A DNA stretch of 64,000 nucleotides from Acidovorax sp. NO-1 (GTDB lineage: Bacteria > Pseudomonadota > Gammaproteobacteria > Burkholderiales > Burkholderiaceae_C), in contig NZ_AGTS01000049.1 in NCBI RefSeq assembly GCF_000238595.1, positions 57,962 through 121,961 on the forward strand, in the 5' to 3' direction. Under the pieces are notes generated by a model. It was given only the letters and a program-made list of their open reading frames with translations, did no database searches and was not told the origin of the DNA. A program made the position numbers and the translations under genes. This document shows, one piece after another, positions 55,992 through 64,000 of the stretch. Numbering within the stretch: position 1 is the first letter of the stretch; the number at the start of each line of letters is the position of its first letter.

Positions 55992-58685
55992 ATGCAAGAC
56001 AAATACTCTCCCCAAGACGTCGAACGTGCCGCGCACAGCCACTGGACCGCCACCGACGCCTACCGCGTGACGGAAGACACGAGCAAGAAGAAGTTCTACG
56101 CCTGCTCCATGCTGCCCTACCCCAGCGGCAAGCTGCACATGGGCCACGTGCGCAACTACACCATCAACGACATGCTCACGCGCTACCTGCGCATGAACGG
56201 CCACAACGTGCTGATGCCCATGGGCTGGGACGCGTTTGGCCTGCCCGCTGAAAACGCGGCGCTCAAGAACGGCGTGCCCCCCGCCAAGTGGACGTACGAA
56301 AACATCGCGTACATGAAAAAGCAGATGCAGGCCATGGGCCTGGCCATCGACTGGAGCCGCGAAGTCGCCACCTGCGACCCTGAGTACTACAAGTGGAACC
56401 AGTGGCTGTTTTTGAAGATGCTGGAAAAGGGCATTGCCTACCGCAAGACCCAGGTGGTGAACTGGGATCCGGTGGACCAGACCGTGCTGGCCAACGAGCA
56501 GGTGATTGACGGCAAGGGCTGGCGCACCGGCGCCATTGTGGAAAAGCGCGAGATTCCGGGCTACTACCTCAAGATCACCGATTACGCCGAAGAGCTGCTG
56601 GACTTCGTCACCGGCGACAAGCTGCCCGGCTGGCCCGAGCGTGTGAAGCTGATGCAGGAGAACTGGATCGGCAAGAGCGAAGGCGTGCGCTTTGCGTTCA
56701 CCCACGACATCCAGGGTGACGATGGCGCACTGATTGGCGACGGCAGGATGTACGTGTTCACCACGCGCGCCGACACCATCATGGGCGTGACCTTTTGCGC
56801 CGTGGCCCCAGAGCACCCGCTCGCTGCACACGCTGCCAAGACCAATCCCCAGCTCGCCGCCTTCATTGAAGAATGCAAGAGCGGCGGCACGACCGAGGCC
56901 GAGCTCGCCACGCAGGAAAAGAAGGGCGTGCCCACCGGCCTGTTCGTCACGCACCCCTTGACCGATGAGAAGGTCGAGGTCTGGGTCGGCAACTACGTGC
57001 TGATGGGTTATGGCGACGGCGCCGTGATGGGCGTGCCTGCGCACGACGAGCGCGACTTTGCGTTCGCCCTCAAGTACGGCATCGAGATCAAGCAGGTGGT
57101 GCTGGTAGACGGTGAAACCTTTGACTACCACCAGTGGAACGACTGGTACGGTGACAAGCAGCGCGGCGTCACCATCAACTCCGACAACTTCAGCGGCATG
57201 GGCTACAAGGAGGCCGTGGCCGCCGTGGCCCACGCACTGCAGGCCAAGGGCCTTGGCGAGATGAAGACCACCTGGCGCCTGCGCGACTGGGGCGTGAGCC
57301 GCCAGCGCTACTGGGGCACACCCATCCCCATCATCCATTGCGATGAGCATGGTGCGGTGCCGGTGCCCGAGAAAGACTTGCCCGTGGTGCTGCCCACCGA
57401 CTGCGTGCCCGACGGCTCCGGCAACCCGCTGCACAAGCACGAAGGCTTTCACGCCGGTGTGGTCTGCCCCGTGTGCGGCAAGGCTGCTCGCCGCGAGACG
57501 GACACCATGGACACGTTCGTGGATAGCTCGTGGTACTTCATGCGGTATTGCGATCCCAAGAATGCTGAAAATATGGTCGCAGAAGGTGCCGACTACTGGA
57601 TGCCGATGGACCAGTACATCGGCGGCATCGAACACGCCATCCTGCACCTGCTGTACGCGCGCTTCTGGACCAAGGTCATGCGTGACCTGGGCCTCGTGAA
57701 AGTGGACGAGCCCTTCACCAAGCTGCTCACGCAGGGCATGGTGCTCAACCACATCTACAGCCGCCGTACCGCCAAGGGCGGCAAGGACTACTTCTGGCCG
57801 CACGATGTGGAGCATGTGCTGGGCGATGACGGCAAGATCATCGGCGCCCGGCTCAAGAACCAAGCCACCAGCGGTGATGGCATGCTGCCTGTGGGCACGC
57901 CCATCGACTACGAGGGCGTGGGCACCATGTCCAAGTCCAAGAACAACGGCGTGGACCCGCAGGACCTCATCGAAAAGTACGGCGCCGACACCGCCCGCCT
58001 GTACACCATGTTCACCTCGCCACCCGAAGCCACGCTGGAGTGGAACGACGCGGCCGTGGAAGGCAGCTACCGGTTCCTGCGCCGCGTGTGGAACTTCGGC
58101 CTCAAGCTGTCTGCTATGGATATGGAAGCTGCTACCGCAAGCGTGGCAAGCGCCAGCAGCCTGAAGGACGTTGAATTTGGCAAGGAAGCCAAGGCGCTGC
58201 GGCTGGAGATCCATACCGTGCTCAAGCAGGTGGACTACGACTACCAGCGCATGCAGTACAACACCGTGGTCTCGGGCGCGATGAAGATGATCAACGCGCT
58301 CGAAGACTTCAAGGCCAACGACTCGGCCGGTGCCCAGGTGGCGCTGATCGAGGGTTTCGGCATCCTGCTGCGCTGCCTGTACCCGGCCACCCCGCACATT
58401 GCTCACAGCCTCTGGAGCGGCCTGGGTTACGCGGCCGAACTGGGCGACCTGCTGGACGCACCCTGGCCCCAGGTCGATGCGAACGCGCTGGTGCAGGACG
58501 AAATCGAGCTCATGCTGCAGGTCAACGGCAAGCTGCGCGGCTCCATCCAGGTGCCCGCACAGGCCGACAAGGCCGAGATCGAACGCATTGCCCTGGCCAG
58601 CGAGGCCTTCATCGCGCAGGCGGCAGGCGCCGCTGCGAAGCGCGTCATCGTGGTGCCGGGTCGCCTGGTCAACGTGGTGGTATAG
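55992..58685 (+). CDS. leuS: leucyl-tRNA synthetase
   Basis: An 897-residue class I synthetase. HIGH motif: [19 protein letters not shown] near residue 42. KMSKS loop: [14 protein letters not shown] near residue 645. CP1 editing domain includes [19 protein letters not shown]. Repeat copy 13 encodes about residues 708-725 ([18 protein letters not shown]) in the linker after the KMSKS region, a place where family members vary. Start ATG 55992 is family-consistent. Not unusual otherwise. Confidence 0.97.
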   Translation: MQDKYSPQDVERAAHSHWTATDAYRVTEDTSKKKFYACSMLPYPSGKLHMGHVRNYTINDMLTRYLRMNGHNVLMPMGWDAFGLPAENAALKNGVPPAKWTYENIAYMKKQMQAMGLAIDWSREVATCDPEYYKWNQWLFLKMLEKGIAYRKTQVVNWDPVDQTVLANEQVIDGKGWRTGAIVEKREIPGYYLKITDYAEELLDFVTGDKLPGWPERVKLMQENWIGKSEGVRFAFTHDIQGDDGALIGDGRMYVFTTRADTIMGVTFCAVAPEHPLAAHAAKTNPQLAAFIEECKSGGTTEAELATQEKKGVPTGLFVTHPLTDEKVEVWVGNYVLMGYGDGAVMGVPAHDERDFAFALKYGIEIKQVVLVDGETFDYHQWNDWYGDKQRGVTINSDNFSGMGYKEAVAAVAHALQAKGLGEMKTTWRLRDWGVSRQRYWGTPIPIIHCDEHGAVPVPEKDLPVVLPTDCVPDGSGNPLHKHEGFHAGVVCPVCGKAARRETDTMDTFVDSSWYFMRYCDPKNAENMVAEGADYWMPMDQYIGGIEHAILHLLYARFWTKVMRDLGLVKVDEPFTKLLTQGMVLNHIYSRRTAKGGKDYFWPHDVEHVLGDDGKIIGARLKNQATSGDGMLPVGTPIDYEGVGTMSKSKNNGVDPQDLIEKYGADTARLYTMFTSPPEATLEWNDAAVEGSYRFLRRVWNFGLKLSAMDMEAATASVASASSLKDVEFGKEAKALRLEIHTVLKQVDYDYQRMQYNTVVSGAMKMINALEDFKANDSAGAQVALIEGFGILLRCLYPATPHIAHSLWSGLGYAAELGDLLDAPWPQVDANALVQDEIELMLQVNGKLRGSIQVPAQADKAEIERIALASEAFIAQAAGAAAKRVIVVPGRLVNVVV
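58113..58162 (+). repeat. dispersed palindromic repeat, copy 13, inside leuS
   Basis: GCTATGGATATGGAAGCTGC, a core with ACCGCAAGCG and CAAGCGCCAGCAGCC right arm. Matches the family in box order but is mutated. Encodes a linker segment without breaking the frame. Confidence 0.65.
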
Positions 58686-58690
58686 CCCCC

Positions 58691-59191
58691 ATGAACAAGC
58701 GCACCCTGCTCTCCCTCGCGCCCGTGGCGCTGCTGACCGCCTGCGGTTTCCGGCTGCGGGGCGTGCCCGAGTTCGGGTTCCGCTCGCTGTACATTGCCGC
58801 GCCCGCCGGCTCGCCGCTGGCGCGGGAGCTGCAGCGCACGCTGGAGGGCTCGGGCAGTCCGCTGAAGGTGCTGCGCGACCCCGCGGCCCTGCCCACGGCA
58901 GAGGCCATCATGGACCTGCTGCAGGAGCAGCAGGAGCGCGTGGTGGTGGGCCAGAACGCCTCGGGCCAGGTGCGCGAACTGCAGCTGCGCCTGCGCATCA
59001 GGTTCCGCCTGCGCACGCAGGAGGGGACCGAGCTCATTGCCCCCACCGAACTGCTGCAGCAGCGCGACATCAGCTACAACGAAACCATCGCGCTGGCCAA
59101 GGAGGCCGAAGAGGCCCTGCTGTTCCGCAACATGCAGACCGATCTGGTGCAGCAGCTGATGCGGCGTCTGGCTGCGGCCCGTTTGGCGTGA
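58691..59191 (+). CDS. lptE: LPS-assembly lipoprotein LptE
   Basis: A 166-residue lipoprotein with lipobox LLTAC (Cys18), partner and plug of LptD in placing lipopolysaccharide in the outer membrane. Family sequence: CGFRLRGVPEFGFRSLYIAA, then ETIALAKEAEEALLFRNMQT and LVQQLMRRLAA. Six bp after the leuS stop, the usual leuS-lptE-holA order, here with the arginase gene inserted before holA. Confidence 0.93.
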   Translation: MNKRTLLSLAPVALLTACGFRLRGVPEFGFRSLYIAAPAGSPLARELQRTLEGSGSPLKVLRDPAALPTAEAIMDLLQEQQERVVVGQNASGQVRELQLRLRIRFRLRTQEGTELIAPTELLQQRDISYNETIALAKEAEEALLFRNMQTDLVQQLMRRLAAARLA

Positions 59192-59296
59192 GCGGATCCT
59201 GCCCGGCCTGCTTCCCGCGGGAGCCATGAGCGGTGCCGCTGCACCGATGGATCAGGGCAAAATCGGTGCTTTGGGCAGGATAGGTAAGCGTTATAA

Positions 59297-59326
59297 GCTA
59301 TTATTTTGGTAGCATTCGCGCTGCCG
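59297..59326 (+). repeat. dispersed palindromic repeat, half copy
   Basis: GCTATTATTTTGGTAGCAT then CGCGCTGCCGC. The left flank matches well; the right arm and tail are missing. It lies between lptE and the arginase gene. Confidence 0.6.
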
Positions 59327-59344
59327 CGTACGCACCGATTCCGT

Positions 59345-60298
59345 TCACACCGGCCGGTTCCGCATCAGCGTGCTCTTGCCGAACAGCGACTCCACCAGGT
59401 CCACCGCCAGCACGGCCGTCCGGTTGCGCACATCCAGCGCCGGGTTCAGCTCCACGATGTCGAGCGAGGCCAGGCGGCCGCTGTCGGCAATCATTTCCAT
59501 GCACAGTTGCGCCTCGCGGTAAGTGGGGCCGCCGGGCACGGTGGTGCCCACGCCGGGCGCAATGTCGGGGTCCAGAAAATCCACGTCAAAGCTCACATGC
59601 AGGTGCGTGTGGGCGTCCATGCCCGCCAGGGCCCGCTCCATCACCTGGCGCATGCCCACTTCGTCGATGGCGCGCATGTCAAACACCTCCAGGCCCTGCG
59701 CGTGCACAAAGCGCTTTTCGCCCGCGTCCACGCTGCGGATGCCGATTTGGCGGATCTGTTCGGGGCGCAGTGCGGGGCCGCCGCCGGGCATCCGGGCCAG
59801 CCCGGTCAGCGCCTCGGGGCCAAACCCGCACAGGCAGGCCACGGGCATGCCATGCACATTGCCGCTGGGGGTGAGTTCGCTGGTGTTGAAGTCGGCATGC
59901 GCATCGAGCCACAGCACGCGCAGTTTCTTGCCCGCCTCCACGCAGTGGCGCGCCACGGCGCTGATGCTGCCCAGGCCCAGGCAGTGGTCGCCGCCCAGCA
60001 GGATGGGCAGGTGGCCCAGCTGCAGCTCGGCATATACGGCGTCGAACACGCGCTGGTTCCACTCCACCACCTCGGGAAGATGGCGATAGCCGTCCACGGG
60101 AGGCTGCCAGGGGTTGGCCGGGCCGCTCAAGTTGCCCCGGTCAAACACCTGCAGCCCGTGGGACTCCAGCGCCGCCTGCAGGCCGGCCACCCGCAGGGCC
60201 TCGGGGCCCATCGAGGCCCCGCGCGCCCCGGCGCCGATATCGGTGGGGGCGCCGATCAGGCTGGTGGGCTGGGCGCTGCGCAGGGCATTGGGTGGCAT
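59345..60298 (-). CDS. rocF: arginase
   Basis: A 317-residue ureohydrolase that splits arginine into ornithine and urea. Manganese ligands are all present: GGDHCLGLGS, LWLDAHADFN and VSFDVDFLDPDIAPGVGT. The chain opens SLIGAPTDIGAGARGASMGP. Agmatinase is unlikely given the pattern. It is on the minus strand between lptE and holA, so it interrupts the more common leuS-lptE-holA run, suggesting insertion. Start ATG 60296-60298. Confidence 0.9.
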   Translation of the reverse strand: MPPNALRSAQPTSLIGAPTDIGAGARGASMGPEALRVAGLQAALESHGLQVFDRGNLSGPANPWQPPVDGYRHLPEVVEWNQRVFDAVYAELQLGHLPILLGGDHCLGLGSISAVARHCVEAGKKLRVLWLDAHADFNTSELTPSGNVHGMPVACLCGFGPEALTGLARMPGGGPALRPEQIRQIGIRSVDAGEKRFVHAQGLEVFDMRAIDEVGMRQVMERALAGMDAHTHLHVSFDVDFLDPDIAPGVGTTVPGGPTYREAQLCMEMIADSGRLASLDIVELNPALDVRNRTAVLAVDLVESLFGKSTLMRNRPV

Positions 60299-60471
60299 GG
60301 TGGTCGGGCTTTCTGGTGCGGGGGCGAAAGGATGGGCGCAGGCGCCCGTGGGGAATTCTCGGGGCTTTGGGCGCCAATGAACAGCGAAACAGCTGGCCAG
60401 TCTGCGTCCACCGCTGTGCACTGTGCGCGGCGGTGCTGGCAGTTTGCACAAGGCGCCCCGGGGCCAGGCGA

Positions 60472-60477
60472 TAAACT
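60472..60477 (+). promoter_or_regulatory. -10-like TAAACT, possible leaderless promoter of holA
   Basis: CGATAAACTTTGCCGCATG: the hexamer ends seven bases before the holA ATG and no Shine-Dalgarno is visible. A TTGCAC at 60444-60449 is too far (spacer 22) for a normal -35. Confidence 0.35.
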
Positions 60478-60484
60478 TTGCCGC

Positions 60485-61540
60485 ATGCAAGTCGCCCTGG
60501 CCCAACTCTCATCGCACCTCCAACGGGGCCTGTCGCCGCTTTATGTGCTGCATGGCGATGAGCCCCTGCTGCAGCAGGAGGTGGCCGACGCCATCCGCAC
60601 CACGGCCCGGGCACAGGGCTATACCGAACGCAGCAGCTACACCGTGGCCGGGGCCCACTTTGACTGGAGCGCCGTGCTGGCTGCGGGCGGGTCACTCAGC
60701 CTGTTTGCGGACAAGCAGATCGTCGAAATCCGCATCCCATCGGGCAAGCCCGGCAAGGACGGCAGCGTGGCCCTGCAGCAGGTGGCCGAATCGGCGCGCG
60801 GCAACGACAGCACGCTCACCCTGGTGATGCTGCCCCGCCTGGACAAGGCCACCCGCACCGGCGCGTGGTTTGCGGCGCTGGAATCGTGCGGCACCTCCAT
60901 CCAGATCGACCCCATCGAACGCGGCATGCTGCCCCAGTGGATCGCCCAGCGCCTGGCCGCGCAGGGCCAGCGCGTGGTGGCAGGCGAAGAAGGCCAGCGC
61001 ACCCTGCAGTTTTTTGCCGACCGCGTGGAAGGCAACCTGCTGGCCGCGCACCAGGAGATTCAAAAGCTTGCCCTGCTGCACCCCGCGGGTGAACTGACGC
61101 AAGCGCAGGTCGAAGCAGCCGTGCTCAACGTGGCGCGCTATGACGTGTTCAAGCTGTCTGAATCGGTGCTGGCCGGGCAGACGGGCCGCGCGCAGCGCAT
61201 GCTCGACGGCCTGCAGGCCGAAGGCGAGGCCGAAGTGCTGGTGCACTGGGCGCTGGCCGAAGACATCCGTGCCTTGAAGCGCGTGAAAGATGCCATGAAC
61301 GCCGGCCGCCCCCTGCCCATGGCCCTGCGCGAAAACCGCATCTGGGGCGCCAAGGAAAAGCTGTTCGAGCGCATCCTGCCCAAGGCCAGCGACGCCGCAC
61401 TGGCGCGGCTGCTGCAGTCGGCCCACACGGTGGACGGCATCGTCAAAGGGCTCAAGCAGCCCGACTGGCCCACGGATGGCTGGCAGGCGCTGCAGCGGCT
61501 GGCGTTTCAGATGTGCAGGCTGACGCAGGCGGCGCGGTGA
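60485..61540 (+). CDS. holA: DNA polymerase III subunit delta
   Basis: A 351-residue clamp-loader subunit that opens the beta clamp. Sequence hallmarks: GLSPLYVLHGDEPLLQQEVA, then VVAGEEGQRTLQFFADRVEG with NLLAAHQEIQKLALL, and YDVFKLSESVLAGQTGRA. Length is standard. Divergent from arginase. Starts without a Shine-Dalgarno sequence. Downstream lies a low-GC orphan gene. Confidence 0.95.
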   Translation: MQVALAQLSSHLQRGLSPLYVLHGDEPLLQQEVADAIRTTARAQGYTERSSYTVAGAHFDWSAVLAAGGSLSLFADKQIVEIRIPSGKPGKDGSVALQQVAESARGNDSTLTLVMLPRLDKATRTGAWFAALESCGTSIQIDPIERGMLPQWIAQRLAAQGQRVVAGEEGQRTLQFFADRVEGNLLAAHQEIQKLALLHPAGELTQAQVEAAVLNVARYDVFKLSESVLAGQTGRAQRMLDGLQAEGEAEVLVHWALAEDIRALKRVKDAMNAGRPLPMALRENRIWGAKEKLFERILPKASDAALARLLQSAHTVDGIVKGLKQPDWPTDGWQALQRLAFQMCRLTQAAR

Positions 61541-61605
61541 GCCCGCCGCGTTCCAATGCTGACCAGGAACCGACGTCGATATGTAACAAGCACCTGGACC
61601 GTCGC

Positions 61606-62205
61606 ATGACAACTTGTCCCAGTTCAATGAACGCACCATCGGCAGAGTTACTTGCTTGGCTTGACTATCGATCCAAGTCCATTGCCATGGGCCATCTCGC
61701 TTTGCGTCACAGCATGTCATGGGAAGACGTCCCCGCGATGCGTGTCTGCTTTGATGATCGGCTCGTGATTGAGGGCTTGGCGACCGGCTTCACCAACGGC
61801 GCAATTGAAGCAGCGGTTATTCACGCGCGTGCCGTTCTGGAATTCTTGGGGCTGAAAGCGGTCAAGGGCTCTACAACTGAAATTGCAGAGTTAGACATCC
61901 GAAGGTCTCACGATGATCTTGGAGTCGAGCAGTTTCGCGGCGCCTTGAAATTCACCAAAGAGCGAGCGCTGTCGGCTTACCCTGGGCCGAGGGAGGAAGC
62001 GGAGTCCGCGCTCGCAACCGTCTTCTACGCGGCAAACAAAGGTCTTGCCCACGCGACGGCGTCATTTGATCGCAACAGCAGCCAAAGCCATCTGCTAGAA
62101 GTTGCGTTCCGAGGGGTTCCGGTCCTATTGCTCAACGCGTTTTACAGGCCTCTCGGGCTGGTTCAGCCAAACTATGAACTGACTTTTCGGCCGCGCGATG
62201 TGTGA
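61606..62205 (+). CDS. orphan hypothetical protein, low GC
   Basis: A 199-residue cytoplasmic protein I do not recognise. It contains GHLALRHSMSWEDVPAMRVC, AAVIHARAVLEFLGLKA and a segment TVFYAANKGLAHATASF; the last resembles the pattern around HEPN-like domains, which would suggest an RNA-acting or defence function, but this is weak. The coding GC and codon use are visibly lower than the genes on both sides, so it was probably acquired. It sits in the holA-proA interval. Start ATG 61606 or 61627; upstream codons overlap the holA end. Confidence 0.6.
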   Translation: MTTCPSSMNAPSAELLAWLDYRSKSIAMGHLALRHSMSWEDVPAMRVCFDDRLVIEGLATGFTNGAIEAAVIHARAVLEFLGLKAVKGSTTEIAELDIRRSHDDLGVEQFRGALKFTKERALSAYPGPREEAESALATVFYAANKGLAHATASFDRNSSQSHLLEVAFRGVPVLLLNAFYRPLGLVQPNYELTFRPRDV

Positions 62206-62293
62206 AGCACATCGCTGCAGTCGAGTGGATGCCTGACTTGCCGGGCACCGGACTCGCGAGCGTTGAGCTGTGAAACTCACCAGGTGCCGCGTC

Positions 62294-62572
62294 TCACCCC
62301 TTGTCAACGATGTCCCGCGCCTTTTCCACCCACATCTGCAGGCTGTCCACCAGGTCTTTCTGGCTGAACGAACAGCTTTCTTCCGAGAACAACGCGCTGG
62401 ATTCGAGCCGGTCAAGCAGGCCGTGCAGCACCTCGGCATAACGCGGCGGCAGGGCGGCGAGCAGGTCGGTCTGTTCGCGGGCGGTGTGGCTCAGGGCAGA
62501 CGCAGTCAGGCTGCCCTGGCTGAACGAGGTCAGTGCGTCTTGCACCGGGGTGACGAGGTGGGATCGGGTCAT
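62294..62572 (-). CDS. small hypothetical protein
   Basis: A 92-residue soluble, helical protein ([20 protein letters not shown], then [20 protein letters not shown]) with no cysteine pattern beyond one ESCSF. No family recognised. It is divergent from proA and begins 86 bp upstream of it. GC is like the genome average, so it is probably a native gene of the group. ATG at 62570-62572. Confidence 0.6.
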   Translation of the reverse strand: MTRSHLVTPVQDALTSFSQGSLTASALSHTAREQTDLLAALPPRYAEVLHGLLDRLESSALFSEESCSFSQKDLVDSLQMWVEKARDIVDKG

Positions 62573-62646
62573 GGAAGGGTGGGAGCAGGTTGGCCGGGGC
62601 TGCAAGGGTAACCGCAGTGACGTCCCCGGTGCCAGGGCATCTGCGG

Positions 62647-62652
62647 CAAAAT
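62647..62652 (+). promoter_or_regulatory. -10-like CAAAAT, possible leaderless promoter of proA
   Basis: GCAAAATCGCCGGATG: the hexamer ends six bases before the proA ATG and no Shine-Dalgarno is present. -35 is poor. Confidence 0.35.
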
Positions 62653-62658
62653 CGCCGG

Positions 62659-63939
62659 ATGAATGACCTTAACGTCGCCGAATACACGCACACCCTGGGT
62701 TCGCAGGCAAAAACGGCCTCCGCGCTGATGGCCAAAGCGCCAACAGCTATCAAAAACAAAGCACTCAAGGCCCTGGCCCGGCTGCTGCGCGAGAACGTGG
62801 CCCAGCTCCAGATCGACAACGCCAAAGACCTGGAGCGCGCTGTGGCCGCCGGCCTGGCGGAGCCGATGGTGGACCGCCTCAAACTCAGCCCCAAGGTGCT
62901 GGAGACCTGCGCCGAAGGCTGCGAGCAGCTGGCCGCCATGCCCGACATCATTGGCGAGATCCTGGGCATGAAGCAGCAGCCCAGCGGCATCCGCGTGGGG
63001 CAGATGCGTGTGCCGATTGGCGTGTTCGGCATGATCTACGAGAGCCGCCCCAACGTGACCATCGAGGCGGCATCGCTGTCGATCAAGAGCGGCAACGCCT
63101 GCATCCTGCGTGGCGGCTCGGAGGCCATTGATTCCAACAAGGCGCTGGCGCGGCTGGTGGCCCAGGCGCTGGCCGAGGCCGGCCTGCCAGAGCACGGAGT
63201 GCAGCTGGTGCAGACCACCGACCGCGAGGCCGTGGGCCAGCTGATTGCCATGCCGCAGTTTGTGGACGTGATCATCCCGCGCGGCGGCAAGGGCCTCATC
63301 GAGCGCATCAGCCGCGACGCCAAGGTGCCCGTGATCAAGCACCTGGACGGCAACTGCCACACCTATGTGGACGACCCCTGCGACATCGCCATGGCCGTGA
63401 AGGTGGCCGACAACGCCAAGACCAACAAGTACAGCCCCTGCAACGCCAGCGAAGGACTGCTGGTGGCGCGCGGTGTGGCAGCAGAGTTTCTGCCGCAGAT
63501 CGGCGTGGTGTATGCCGCCAAGGGCGTGGAGATGCGCGGCTGCCCCGAGGCGATGGCGCTGCTGGCCGATGTACCTGGCGCGCTGCTCACGCCCGCCTCC
63601 GAACAGGACTGGAGCGAGGAATACCTGGCGCCCATCATCAGCGTGAAGATCGTGGCGGGGGTGGATGAGGCCATTGCGCACATCAACCAGTATTCGAGCC
63701 ACCACACCGATGCCATCCTCACCACCAACCACGTACACGCCCAGCGCTTCCTGCGCGAGGTGGATTCGGCCAGCGTGATGGTGAACGCCAGCACGCGTTT
63801 TGCCGACGGTTTTGAATACGGCCTGGGCGCCGAAATCGGCATCAGCACCGACAAGTTCCATGCGCGCGGGCCGGTGGGTATCGAAGGGCTGACCTCGCTG
63901 AAGTACGTGGTGCTGGGCGAGGGTGAGGTGCGCAGTTGA
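62659..63939 (+). CDS. proA: gamma-glutamyl phosphate reductase
   Basis: A 426-residue enzyme of proline synthesis that reduces gamma-glutamyl phosphate to the semialdehyde. Family motifs: [20 protein letters not shown], then [27 protein letters not shown] and the catalytic Cys in [14 protein letters not shown]. Repeat copy 15 (antisense) encodes residues about 17-34 ([18 protein letters not shown]) of the N-terminal helix without adding length. The start ATG 62659 lacks a ribosome site. proB is not in the window. Confidence 0.96.
   Translation: MNDLNVAEYTHTLGSQAKTASALMAKAPTAIKNKALKALARLLRENVAQLQIDNAKDLERAVAAGLAEPMVDRLKLSPKVLETCAEGCEQLAAMPDIIGEILGMKQQPSGIRVGQMRVPIGVFGMIYESRPNVTIEAASLSIKSGNACILRGGSEAIDSNKALARLVAQALAEAGLPEHGVQLVQTTDREAVGQLIAMPQFVDVIIPRGGKGLIERISRDAKVPVIKHLDGNCHTYVDDPCDIAMAVKVADNAKTNKYSPCNASEGLLVARGVAAEFLPQIGVVYAAKGVEMRGCPEAMALLADVPGALLTPASEQDWSEEYLAPIISVKIVAGVDEAIAHINQYSSHHTDAILTTNHVHAQRFLREVDSASVMVNASTRFADGFEYGLGAEIGISTDKFHARGPVGIEGLTSLKYVVLGEGEVRS
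62707..62762 (-). repeat. dispersed palindromic repeat, copy 15, inside proA
   Basis: On the minus strand: TTTGTTTTTGATAGCTG, core TTGGCGCTTTGGCCATCAGCGC, then GGAGGCCGTTTTTGCC. It lies wholly in the proA coding frame and is translated from its antisense strand. Confidence 0.85.
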
Positions 63940-63940
63940 A

Positions 63941-64000
63941 GTGCTTTTATTTTTATAGCTGCTTGCGCTTGATGGCATTGCCCTAGAGGCTGATTTCTTA
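63941..64000 (+). repeat. dispersed palindromic repeat, copy 16 (window edge)
   Basis: GTGCTTTTATTTTTATAGCTGC, core TTGCGCTTGATGGCATTGCC-like, then TAGAGGCTGATTTCTTA. Directly after the proA stop and running to the window end; one core arm is mutated. Confidence 0.75.

Noticed and set aside
57540..57580. AT-rich stretch in leuS resembling a repeat flank
   Set aside because: Only a few bases match and no core or second flank follows; it is ordinary LeuS coding sequence.

Overview
The window is a high-GC, gene-dense stretch of ordinary chromosome from a betaproteobacterium. It is most likely a member of the Comamonadaceae, close to Acidovorax. The evidence is the gene content (DUF1631 protein, DUF2868 protein, fused indolepyruvate ferredoxin oxidoreductase, hpf-ptsN-hprK followed by fur/bamE, dapB-exbB-exbD-leuS-lptE-holA-proA), the codon use, and a dispersed short palindromic repeat of a kind I associate with this family. 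I saw no rRNA, tRNA, CRISPR array, prophage, insertion sequence or replication origin. About 60 genes are described.

Layout. 1-5.5 kb: the 3' part of a yhdP-like AsmA-family gene (frameshifted), a nitrilase-family amidase, and a FixL/DctS-like kinase with a FixJ-like regulator. 5.5-10.2 kb: OmpA-like lipoprotein, a small membrane protein divergent from mltA, and a DUF2868 protein with a DUF3482-like tail. 10.3-16.4 kb: an MFS exporter, and an Lrp regulator divergent from the indolepyruvate ferredoxin oxidoreductase. 16.7-22.4 kb: yajC-secD-secF and a DUF1631 protein. 22.5-28.4 kb: dprA and a LysM protein, divergent from def, a lipoprotein, fmt (frameshifted) and azlC-azlD. 28.5-32.2 kb: pgk, two uncharacterised lipoproteins (one FlgO-like), and pyrF. 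32.2-36.9 kb: EamA exporter, hotdog thioesterase, chemoreceptor and an esterase. 37-43.1 kb: uvrA divergent from an MFS gene, ssb, and a GDSL-like lipoprotein that lacks its catalytic residues. 43.2-48.9 kb: sua5, purK, purE and purC (frameshifted) on the minus strand, with a plus-strand pair (cnoX-like thioredoxin and a META-domain lipoprotein) between purE and purC. 49-53.7 kb: MFS transporter, hpf-ptsN-hprK, and fur divergent from bamE. 53.7-64 kb: dapB, exbB/exbD, leuS, lptE, arginase, holA, a low-GC orphan gene, a small hypothetical gene and proA.

The most notable signal is a dispersed palindromic element of about 55-60 bp. I count about sixteen copies or remnants in both orientations. 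Its core is an inverted repeat of the type GGCGCTTAT-loop-ATAAGCGCC. It is flanked on one side by a GCTAT..A/T-rich..TAGCT box and on the other by a GAGGCC-TTTTGA box. Many copies are intergenic, but clear or decayed copies lie inside the reading frames of purK, the cnoX-like gene, proA, leuS, fmt and probably exbB. There they encode part of the protein without breaking the frame. Other copies supply the last codons of an EamA transporter and abut the stop of uvrA.

Three otherwise conserved genes (yhdP, fmt, purC) each carry a single-base shift in a short homopolymer run. That pattern suggests sequencing error, but real loss should be excluded. Several genes (DUF1631, pyrF, holA, proA) have a -10-like hexamer only 6-7 bases before the start codon and no Shine-Dalgarno sequence, as expected for leaderless mRNAs.
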